Shown: piece after piece, positions 1-6,455 of the stretch
Layout of the letters: the number at the start of each line of letters is the position of its first letter
How positions within the stretch are numbered: position 1 is the stretch's first letter
Assembly (NCBI GenBank): GCA_035439505.1
Contig: DAORKJ010000001.1
Span: 62,001 to 126,000 of the forward strand
Direction: 5' to 3'
Source of the DNA: UBA7236 sp035439505
Lineage (GTDB): Bacteria > Bacteroidota > Bacteroidia > Chitinophagales > BACL12
Length of the DNA: 64,000 bases
The notes under the pieces: model-generated
Databases searched by the model: none
What the model saw: the letters and a program-made list of their open reading frames with translations, nothing else
What the model was told of the DNA's origin: nothing
Made by a program: the position numbers and the translations under genes

Positions 1-1180
1 ATGATAATGGTGTAACGTCGAGTAACAATACATCTTTTACTTCGCCTGTCAATACACCACCCTGAATTGCAGCACCAACGGCAACAACTTCATCAGGGTT
101 CACACTGCGATTCGGTTTTTTGCCAAAATATTGTTCAACAACTTCCTGAATTTTAGGAATACGTGTTGAACCACCTACTAAAATAACTTCGTCAATTTCG
201 TTTTTGCTATAACCGGCATCTTTTAATGCTGCTTCGCAAGGACGTAAAGTGCGTTGAATTAAATCATCAGCAAGTTGTTCAAATTTAGAACGGCTGATTT
301 TTTTCACTAAGTGTTTCGGCACTCCGTCGATAGCTGTAATATAAGGCAAGTTGATTTCTGTTTCCATTGATGAAGACAATTCAACTTTTGCTTTTTCTGA
401 AGCTTCTTTTAAACGTTGCAAAGCCATTGGGTCTTTACGTAAATCGATAGTTGGCTCTTCTTTTTTGAATTCATCTGCCAGCCAATCCATAATTTTTTTA
501 TCGAAGTCGTCACCACCTAGGTGTGTATCACCGTTGGTAGATTTTACTTCAAATACGCCATCACCCAATTCCAAAATTGAAATATCGAAAGTACCACCAC
601 CAAGGTCGAATACTGCGATTTTCATGTCTTTGTGACGTTTATCCATACCGTATGCTAAAGCAGCAGCGGTTGGTTCATTGATGATACGTTTTACTTTTAA
701 TCCCGCAATTTCTCCGGCTTCTTTAGTTGCCTGGCGCTGAGAATCGTTAAAGTAAGCAGGAACGGTAATAACTGCTTCCGTAACTTCAGTGCCAAGATAA
801 TCTTCTGCCGTTTTTTTCATTTTCTGCAATACCATTGCCGAAATTTCCTGAGGTGTATATAAGCGGTCCTCAATTTTAACACGTGCAGTATCGTTGTCGC
901 CGCGAGTTACGTCATAACTAACCATGCTTAACTCATTACTCACTTCGCTATAGCGATGTCCCATAAAACGTTTGATAGAGCTAATGGTTTTACGAGGATT
1001 GGTAATTGCCTGACGTTTAGCAGAATCTCCAACTTTACGTTCACCGTTATCTAAAAACGCAACGATAGAAGGCGTTGTTCTGCGGCCCTCATCGTTTGGA
1101 ATAACAACCGGTTCGTTTCCTTCCATTACCGAAACACAACTATTTGTTGTTCCTAAGTCTATACCTATGATTTTTCCCAT
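1..1180 (-). CDS. dnaK: Molecular chaperone DnaK (Hsp70), 5' part only
   Basis: This is the N-terminal 393 codons of an Hsp70 chaperone of usually about 630-640 residues; the rest lies outside the window. It starts at the ATG at 1180-1178 with MGKIIGIDLGTTNSCVSVME, the phosphate-1 signature of the DnaK ATPase domain. The last readable residues, AAIQGGVLTGEVKDVLLLDV, are the end of the nucleotide-binding domain and the interdomain linker (the conserved VLLLDV), so the window cuts close to the start of the substrate-binding domain. DnaK folds and refolds cytosolic proteins with DnaJ and GrpE; neither partner is visible here. No CIRCE inverted repeat is visible upstream. Confidence 0.97.
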   Translation of the reverse strand, partial: MGKIIGIDLGTTNSCVSVMEGNEPVVIPNDEGRRTTPSIVAFLDNGERKVGDSAKRQAITNPRKTISSIKRFMGHRYSEVSNELSMVSYDVTRGDNDTARVKIEDRLYTPQEISAMVLQKMKKTAEDYLGTEVTEAVITVPAYFNDSQRQATKEAGEIAGLKVKRIINEPTAAALAYGMDKRHKDMKIAVFDLGGGTFDISILELGDGVFEVKSTNGDTHLGGDDFDKKIMDWLADEFKKEEPTIDLRKDPMALQRLKEASEKAKVELSSSMETEINLPYITAIDGVPKHLVKKISRSKFEQLADDLIQRTLRPCEAALKDAGYSKNEIDEVILVGGSTRIPKIQEVVEQYFGKKPNRSVNPDEVVAVGAAIQGGVLTGEVKDVLLLDVTPLS

Positions 1181-1250
1181 TGTATAAAGATTGTTTGTTT
1201 ACAAGTTTTAATGATTGGCGGTGGACAATTTTTATACCATTGGCATAAAA

Positions 1251-1265
1251 CTGACAGGCTGACAG
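1251..1265. promoter_or_regulatory. Tandem CTGACAG direct repeat upstream of dnaK
   Basis: CTGACAG occurs twice with an 8-bp period, about 75 bp upstream of the dnaK start codon. The position fits a regulator site or upstream promoter element, but I know of no factor with this site. The regulatory role is inferred only from position and repetition. Confidence 0.25.
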
Positions 1266-1492
1266 GTTTTGTTGGTTTGTGGATGGAATATGCGACAACA
1301 TTTAGCTAATTCCTCATTCCGGATGACATTATATCGGCTTTCTGTATGACCGAAGGCTTATAGGGTTTTTAATTTTATATGGCGCTAAATTGGCTCCTTA
1401 ACTTTTAAGGATTTGGATATTTATTTTATTGATTATCAGTATTTTATAAGAATAATTAACGCCCTTGACATTTAATAATTTTCCAAAAACTT

Positions 1493-1524
1493 TTTGGTGA
1501 CTTTTTAGATGGAAAATATTTTTG
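1493..1524 (+). promoter_or_regulatory. Bacteroidota-type promoter of the T9SS cargo gene
   Basis: A TTTG -33 element (1493-1496) and TATTTTTG (1517-1524, consensus TAnnTTTG) are separated by 20 bp, the expected spacing for the Bacteroidota primary sigma factor. It places transcription start near 1530. The upstream ATG at 1509 would lie inside the promoter, which supports the start at 1581. Confidence 0.7.
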
Positions 1525-1580
1525 CCTCATCAAAACAAATCAACAAATACTTTTTTAACAAAACCCAAAAATTAATCGTT

Positions 1581-2951
1581 ATGAAAAAACAATTATTTAC
1601 TACCGCAGCTGCTTTACTTATAGCGGCAAACATGTTTGGTCAAAATTGGCTGACTACAGGAAACACCATTACAGGTACCGAAAAACTCGGAACTACGAAC
1701 AACAAATCGTTGGATATTATTACCAACAACAGTGTACGTATGAAAATCAACAACAAAGGAAATATTGGTGTTGGAACAACTACATTGGGCACTTACGACC
1801 GTTTTACCTCCAGAATTAATGTTCCGGCTGTACTGGCAGGAAGTTACACTACCGGCATTAATAGCGAGGTTATTGGAAATGCAAGTCCAACCAATTCTAA
1901 CACCGGCATTGGTGTTTATGGTAAATGTATCAACAATAACTACTATGGTTATGGTGGTCAGTTTATTGGCGATTATGCCGGATCATATTCACTTGGAATC
2001 GGTTATACTTCCTTATCGTATGGTGTATTAGCATTAGCAGAAAACGTTGATGGATATGCCTATGGTGTATATGGTGGTGCCAGCTCTGATGCCAATGCTT
2101 ACAATTATGGGGTATATGGTTTTAGTGACCAAGGCTGGATTTATAATGTAGGTGTAACAGGAATTCAACCTTATTATGCAGGTGCTGCCGGTTATTTCGA
2201 TGGAGACTTAGAATATACCGGAAATTTATATGATGTGAGTGATGCAAAATTCAAATCAGATGTTAAAGATTTAACCAGCGCATTAGACAAAATAAATATG
2301 TTGTCACCAAAAAGTTATACTTTAAATCAAGCGCAATTTAAAGGGTTAAATTTTGGTAAAACCAGCGAATTTGGATTTATTGCTCAAGAAATTGAAGCCA
2401 TTTTTCCTGAATTAGTGAAAGATTGTGTTGCTCCTGTAAACCCTTATGAAATGGGCAAAGAACCAAGTCTTGAACCATTTAAATACAAAGCAGTAAATTA
2501 TTCAGGCTTAATTCCTGTATTAACTGCTGCTATTCAGGAACAACAAGTATTAATTGAATCACAAAACAGCACCATCACTACTCAGGAAACTGAAATTGCT
2601 GATTTAAAATCAACTGTTGAAGACTTAGTAAAACGCGTGGCATTAATAGAAGCAAGAAATGCAACTAATATCGAATTAGGTGACAATTCAATGAGCTGGT
2701 TAGGTCAAAACACACCTAATCCATTTGGTGCATCAACACAAATAGCCTATTATATTCCTGAACAATCTAAAACTGCTAAAATGATTGTAAGTGATATCAA
2801 CGGCAAACAAATTACTACAACTGACATTCATGTTTTCGGCAACGGCCAGGTAAATATTCAATCTGAAAAAATGGCTTCTGGCAATTATGTTTATTCATTA
2901 GTTGTTGATGATGTTATTGTTGACAGCAAACAATTTAGTGTTACGAAATAA
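1581..2951 (+). CDS. Secreted T9SS cargo protein with S74-type intramolecular chaperone domain
   Basis: A 456-aa exported protein. Residues 1-21 (MKKQLFTTAAALLIAANMFG) form a signal peptide. Gly/Tyr-rich repeats of the kind YGVYG fill the middle. From S220 (SDAKFKSDVKDL) a Peptidase_S74-like module begins, including the typical GFIAQEIEAIFPELV, followed by a coiled coil (around IESQNSTITTQETEIADLKS). The last ~85 residues, starting near QNTPNPFGAS, are a T9SS type A sorting domain. In phage tail spikes the S74 module drives trimerisation and may self-cleave at the Ser of SD..(K/R)xK, which is present here. I infer a trimeric surface fibre or adhesin. Start 1581 was chosen over the ATG at 1509 because it gives the signal peptide and lies downstream of the promoter. 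Confidence 0.85.
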   Translation: MKKQLFTTAAALLIAANMFGQNWLTTGNTITGTEKLGTTNNKSLDIITNNSVRMKINNKGNIGVGTTTLGTYDRFTSRINVPAVLAGSYTTGINSEVIGNASPTNSNTGIGVYGKCINNNYYGYGGQFIGDYAGSYSLGIGYTSLSYGVLALAENVDGYAYGVYGGASSDANAYNYGVYGFSDQGWIYNVGVTGIQPYYAGAAGYFDGDLEYTGNLYDVSDAKFKSDVKDLTSALDKINMLSPKSYTLNQAQFKGLNFGKTSEFGFIAQEIEAIFPELVKDCVAPVNPYEMGKEPSLEPFKYKAVNYSGLIPVLTAAIQEQQVLIESQNSTITTQETEIADLKSTVEDLVKRVALIEARNATNIELGDNSMSWLGQNTPNPFGASTQIAYYIPEQSKTAKMIVSDINGKQITTTDIHVFGNGQVNIQSEKMASGNYVYSLVVDDVIVDSKQFSVTK

Positions 2952-2967
2952 TCTATTTCCCCTGATT

Positions 2968-2997
2968 AAAAAGTGGCTGTACAGACAGTCACTTTTT
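2968..2997 (+). terminator. Intrinsic terminator after the T9SS cargo gene
   Basis: Arms 2968-2980 and 2985-2997 (aaaaagtggctgt / acagtcacttttt) pair with a single G-U, with a 4-nt loop and a T-run. It lies 17 nt after the stop codon. Confidence 0.8.
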
Positions 2998-3060
2998 AAT
3001 TTACGTTATATGACAATTTTGAATTTTTATAATTACAAAACCGCACATATTGATATTAAA

Positions 3061-3192
3061 AGAGAATGATAGGTTTTGTCGATGGTACCATGACTATACA
3101 TGCACCAAATTTTAATACCGGAAATTACATTTAAACCCTGGTTGTTGATGATATTATTATGGCTTCAAAATTATTGAGCGTTACTATCTAAA
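3061..3192 (+). pseudogene. Decayed remnant of a T9SS C-terminal sorting domain
   Basis: In one frame, from 3121, this stretch translates to GNYI*TLVVDDIIMASKLLSVTI followed by a stop. It aligns with the last 23 residues of the gene just upstream (GNYVYSLVVDDVIVDSKQFSV then TK). Upstream in the same frame there are further stop codons at about 3067, 3070 and 3091, so nothing complete can be made. It looks like the broken 3' end of a duplicate of the 1581-2951 gene, and it still has its own terminator-like hairpin at 3211-3246. The similarity was aligned by eye; the duplication is an inference. Confidence 0.6.
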
Positions 3193-3210
3193 CCCCTAAC
3201 CCTTACCCTA

Positions 3211-3246
3211 AAAGATGGCTCCGTTTTGGGGCCATTTTGCTTTTTA
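3211..3246 (+). terminator. Terminator-like hairpin after the T9SS remnant
   Basis: The stem atggctcc (3215-3222) pairs with ggggccat (3228-3235) with one G-U, and is followed by a T-rich tail at 3236-3245. It probably served the decayed gene copy. Confidence 0.55.
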
Positions 3247-3354
3247 ACAATAAAGCCGCGATAATAAAATGCTAAAAACCGTTAAAACAGGCACTTTACA
3301 TCTGTTATTCGTGTATTCCTGACAATCATTTTACATATCAATTGGTTAAACTGC

Positions 3355-3362
3355 TATCTTTG
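3355..3362 (+). promoter_or_regulatory. -7 element (TATCTTTG) just upstream of the lipoprotein start
   Basis: An exact TAnnTTTG match ending only 6 nt before the ATG at 3369. No -33 TTG is seen at normal spacing. If used, the transcript would have almost no leader. Confidence 0.5.
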
Positions 3363-3368
3363 CAGCTT

Positions 3369-4445
3369 ATGAATAAATGGCTAGTGGCAGCAGGTATTAC
3401 AATTGCTGCATTTTCAAACAGTTGTTCAACCGATTTTGACCTGAACGCTGACTTTATTGAAACCCCTGTGGTGTATGGCTTATTGGATGCTTCGGTAGAT
3501 ACACAATATATCAGAATCAACCGTGCTTATTTAAGCGATGAAGTTGATGGCTTAACTATGGCCACTGACCCTGAGTCCATTTATTACGGCGATGAACTTC
3601 AAGTGCGTATTGAGGAATACAATTTCGGGACTTTAATCAATACTTACCCGGTTGAACGAGTAGACGGGGACACTTTAGGAATGCCTAAACAGGAAGGGAT
3701 TTTTGCCAACTCACCAAACATACTTTACCGTTTTGTTGCAGACTTAGATTATACCCACTCTTATAAATTAGTCGCGGAAAACACCGAAACCGGCAAAATC
3801 ATTACCGCAGAAACTGCATTAATCGACAGCTTTGCAATTATTCGCCCTGATGATGAAAATGTATTTCCTTTTTCCGTTGGATTATCACCACAAAATACTT
3901 TTCAATTGCGTTGGAAAAGTGCTCAGGATGCAAAAATTTATGATTTAACCATGCGTTTCCATTACCGTGAAGGAATTTATTATCCGGAAGGAGACAGTAT
4001 TCATTATACATATTCAGGATATAAAGATTGGGTAATTGACCGCAATGTTGAAACTGAATCCACTGATGGTAATATTATTATTACTTATGATGTGCCGGGT
4101 GAAACATTTTTTAATTTTATAAAATCCGAATTCCCACCGGTTGCTGATTTTAGTTTTATTCGTATAGCAGATTCTGTTCAATTTTTTATTGATGGTGGTG
4201 GTCAAGAATTGTTTACATATTTTGAATATAATAATGCCACTTTAGGTATCACTGAAGGTCAAATTACTCAAGCATATTCAAATGTAAACGGAGGCCTTGG
4301 CATTTTATCCAGCCGTTTTCATAAAGAAGGAAAAATTTATCCTTTAACTTTACAAACTAGAGACTCCATTGCTTGCAGTGTAGTAACAGGGGGATTAAAT
4401 TTTGCCCCTGATGGTGCAACATTTGGATTCCCTTATTGCGACTAA
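3369..4445 (+). CDS. Lipoprotein of a DUF4249-like family, paralog of the next gene
   Basis: A 358-aa predicted lipoprotein: MNKWLVAAGITIAAFSNSC, with the lipid-accepting Cys at about residue 19. The mature part begins STDFDLNADFIETPVVYGLL and ends with a NVNGGLGILSSR motif and a late Cys pair (IACS..., FPYCD). It is clearly homologous over its whole length to the convergent gene at 4459-5517. The pattern of an early 'VVYGLLD' strand, a 'SPNILYR' block and 'NVNGGxGxxSSR' recalls DUF4249 proteins, which are often found with TonB-dependent receptors, but assignment to that family is tentative and no receptor is adjacent. The start at 3369 is preferred over 3342 because of the signal peptide and the promoter at 3355-3362. 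Confidence 0.75.
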   Translation: MNKWLVAAGITIAAFSNSCSTDFDLNADFIETPVVYGLLDASVDTQYIRINRAYLSDEVDGLTMATDPESIYYGDELQVRIEEYNFGTLINTYPVERVDGDTLGMPKQEGIFANSPNILYRFVADLDYTHSYKLVAENTETGKIITAETALIDSFAIIRPDDENVFPFSVGLSPQNTFQLRWKSAQDAKIYDLTMRFHYREGIYYPEGDSIHYTYSGYKDWVIDRNVETESTDGNIIITYDVPGETFFNFIKSEFPPVADFSFIRIADSVQFFIDGGGQELFTYFEYNNATLGITEGQITQAYSNVNGGLGILSSRFHKEGKIYPLTLQTRDSIACSVVTGGLNFAPDGATFGFPYCD

Positions 4446-4458
4446 TACAGAACTTTTA

Positions 4459-5517
4459 TTAAAACGAGCAACCTGGATAAGCCGGATTAGCCGGACTTGA
4501 CAGAAATCTTAAATTACCGGTAATACTGCCGCAGGCAATAGAATCTATTGTTGCTTCATATAACGACAGATCCATTACATGCTGTCCATGCCTGGATGAA
4601 AATAATCCTATTCCCCCATTTACATTGGTGTATTCAGGTGAAATATATTCCTGATTAATTCCCACATTTGCCAGCATATTCAAGTATAAATCATATACTT
4701 CTTTTCCCCCTGCATACCAATGATAGTTAACACTAACCGCTGTGCGAATCACATCGGGATTTTCATCAATGCTTGATGCTAAAAAATTAAAAAATGCATG
4801 GCGTAATACCACATAACTGATATTGCCATTGCCTTCAATATTATCGCCCTCTTTATTATTAAAAATTTGCCAATTAATCGTTTTTAAAACAGAATCGCCT
4901 GTAATTACATTTTTTTCATAATAATTAAAATCCATTGTTAATTCATACAACATAGCATTTACTGCTTGTTTGCATGTATAGGTCATTTTTCCGGTATCTG
5001 CGAAATTCACATACGAGGTGGTATAGGTGGGGAAATACAAATGATAATTTTGAACAAGTTGTGTGGTGGCTGTTATCGTATCTTCTGTGGATGTTTTAAT
5101 AATATAAATGGTATAAGCACTCGTACTGTCTAATGGTGTAGTAATGCGATATAAAATATTGGGTGAAGTAGAAAATACACCTTCTTCTTTTTCTAAACCA
5201 AGTGAATCGCCATCCACATAAGTAACAGGAATGGTGCGTTGGTAAATCCCGTTATTCCATTCTTCCAAATACACTTCTAATTCATTATTGCCATAAAATA
5301 TTTGTTCTGAATTAGCAGCTAACAATATCGCATTAGTATTGGCTTCTAAAAACGTTTTTTCAATGCGGATGAAATTGGTGTCTTCGCCATAATCTAATAA
5401 TCCGAATACTACTACTTTTTCGATATAATCGCCATTAATGTCAAAATCACTTTCACATGAAAATAATGTGGCAAGCAATATTCCTGCAATAAACCATTTT
5501 GCTAATTGATGTGACAT
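4459..5517 (-). CDS. Lipoprotein of a DUF4249-like family, paralog of the previous gene
   Basis: A 352-aa predicted lipoprotein with signal peptide and lipobox LFSC (Cys 21). It shares with the 3369-4445 product the blocks SDFDINGDYIE, VVVFGLLD, VDGDSLGLEKEEGVF, TSPNILYR, YTNVNGGIGLFSSR and DSIACGSITGNLRF. The two genes converge with only 13 bp between their stop codons, so this is an inverted, not a direct, duplicate pair. An exact TAnnTTTG element (5529-5522 on this strand) ends 4 nt before the ATG, as in its paralog. The function is unknown; outer-membrane attachment is likely for a Bacteroidota lipoprotein, but the exposed side cannot be told. Confidence 0.75.
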   Translation of the reverse strand: MSHQLAKWFIAGILLATLFSCESDFDINGDYIEKVVVFGLLDYGEDTNFIRIEKTFLEANTNAILLAANSEQIFYGNNELEVYLEEWNNGIYQRTIPVTYVDGDSLGLEKEEGVFSTSPNILYRITTPLDSTSAYTIYIIKTSTEDTITATTQLVQNYHLYFPTYTTSYVNFADTGKMTYTCKQAVNAMLYELTMDFNYYEKNVITGDSVLKTINWQIFNNKEGDNIEGNGNISYVVLRHAFFNFLASSIDENPDVIRTAVSVNYHWYAGGKEVYDLYLNMLANVGINQEYISPEYTNVNGGIGLFSSRHGQHVMDLSLYEATIDSIACGSITGNLRFLSSPANPAYPGCSF

Positions 5518-5521
5518 TAAT

Positions 5522-5529
5522 CAAATATA
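5522..5529 (-). promoter_or_regulatory. -7 element (TATATTTG) directly before the lipoprotein start
   Basis: An exact TAnnTTTG match on the minus strand, 4 nt upstream of the ATG at 5517-5515. It implies a leaderless or nearly leaderless mRNA. No -33 element is seen at 19-21 bp. Confidence 0.45.
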
Positions 5530-5586
5530 ATAGCCTGTTGGATGTTGTGAATAGTAAAATTAATAAATGACACAGCGATAACAAAA

Positions 5587-6131
5587 AGATGGCAAACAAA
5601 TGGCACAATGCAGTTGCACGCGGAGGCGCGGAGAGGTTGGGATTGTAGGATGTGCGATATAGTATGTTTTGAGCGCGCGGAGCTGGGAAACCAATTGTTG
5701 CTCGCCAAGGCGCGAAGTTTTATTGATTATAGGTTGTATGATATGGATTGTTTTTAAGCGCGCGGAGCTGGGAAACCAATTGTTGCTCGCCAAGGCGCGA
5801 AGTTTTATTGATTATAGGTTGTATGATATGGATTGTTTTTAAGCGCGCGGAGCTGGGAAACCAATTGTTGCTCGCCAAGGCGCGAAGTTTTATTGATTAT
5901 AGGTTGTATGATATGGATTGTTTTTAAGCGCNNNNNNNNNNNNNNNNNNNNNNNNNNNNNNNNNNNNNNNNNNNNNNNNNNNNNNNNNNNNNNNNNNNNN
6001 NNNNNNNNNNNNNNNNNNNNNNNNNNNNNNNAAGGCGCGAAGTTTTATTGATTATAGGTTGTATGATATGGATTGTTTTTAAGCGCACAAAGATGGGAAA
6101 CCATTGTATGTTTTGCTCCGCTTTCTCCCTT
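5587..6131. repeat. 85-bp tandem repeat array, interrupted by an assembly gap
   Basis: Units start at 5672, 5757, 5842 and 5927, each exactly 85 bp apart and nearly identical. Each unit contains the GC-rich core agctgggaaaccaattgttg, then ctcgccaaggcgcgaag, then an AT-rich tail ending in tttttaagcg. A diverged first unit is recognisable at about 5587-5671. The fourth unit runs into 100 Ns (5932-6031). After the gap the array resumes inside a unit (6032-6081) and fades into a partial unit from 6082. The phase differs across the gap (70 rather than a multiple of 85), so the N length is arbitrary and the true copy number is unknown. Confidence 0.9.
5932..6031. other. Assembly gap (100 N)
   Basis: Exactly 100 undetermined bases inside the 85-bp tandem array. 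This is the usual sign of a scaffold join across a repeat that could not be assembled. Confidence 0.99.
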
Positions 6132-6185
6132 TTTCCGCGTGAACCTGCGTTGGTTGTTTCACGCTGAGGCGCGGAGGTGGAAAAT

Positions 6186-6363
6186 CAATTATACCTTCGC
6201 GCGCTTGAAATGGTTTTTTATTTAAAAATAAATTACCTTGCGCCTTGGCGAGAAACAACATTAACTATTCCCCCCGGAGCATTTAAACCAATTATACCTT
6301 TGCGCGCTTGAAATGGTTTTTAATTTAAAAATAAATCACTTTGCGTCTTTGCGAGAAACAACA
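6186..6363. repeat. Duplicated 75-bp interspersed-type element
   Basis: Two 75-bp copies, 6186-6260 and 6289-6363, begin caattatacctt and end gcgagaaacaaca. They differ at a few positions (for example cttgcgccttggcg against tttgcgtctttgcg). Their GC-rich end resembles the core of the neighbouring 85-bp repeat read on the other strand. Such motifs look like non-coding repeats scattered through a genome; only the local copies can be seen here. Confidence 0.75.
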
Positions 6364-6397
6364 CTCGTTCGTTTTAATTACACTACACAACCGGCAC

Positions 6398-6428
6398 AAA
6401 AAAAGAGGCTGCCTTTGCAGACAGCCTC
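6398..6428 (-). terminator. Intrinsic terminator of the first CRTAC1 gene
   Basis: The stem gaggctg (6405-6411) pairs with cagcctc (6422-6428). The A-run at 6398-6404 becomes a U-run on the minus strand. It lies about 28 nt beyond the stop codon at 6456. Confidence 0.75.
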
Positions 6429-6455
6429 AGAAAATATTTATAGTATTGGATTTAA

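Larger units (their letters stand above)
1181..1580. other. Divergent intergenic region between dnaK and the T9SS cargo gene
   Basis: About 400 bp without a convincing gene. It contains the upstream region of dnaK on the minus strand and a good promoter for the plus-strand gene at 1493-1524. Two direct CTGACAG copies lie at 1251-1257 and 1259-1265, about 75-85 bp upstream of the dnaK start. No hairpin or RNA gene was recognised. Confidence 0.6.

Noticed and set aside
351..635. Plus-strand open frame inside dnaK
   Set aside because: It is antisense to a highly conserved DnaK reading frame and has no start signals or family features.
1181..1260. Sigma-54 promoter for dnaK
   Set aside because: TTGGCA-like and TTG-like pieces occur, but the conserved GG/GC spacing of -24/-12 is not met.
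1509..1580. Upstream start for the T9SS cargo gene
   Set aside because: It lies within the promoter and would put 24 polar residues before the signal peptide.
1581..2951. Prophage tail fibre
   Set aside because: The S74 domain suggests phages, but the signal peptide and T9SS sorting domain show a secreted cell protein, and no other phage genes are present.
5833..6051. Open frame crossing the tandem repeats and the N gap
   Set aside because: It is made of repeat units and undetermined bases; it has no signal, domain or codon pattern of a protein.
5587..6131. CRISPR array
   Set aside because: The 85-bp units are repeated in full with no unique spacers and no cas genes are near, so it is a simple tandem repeat.
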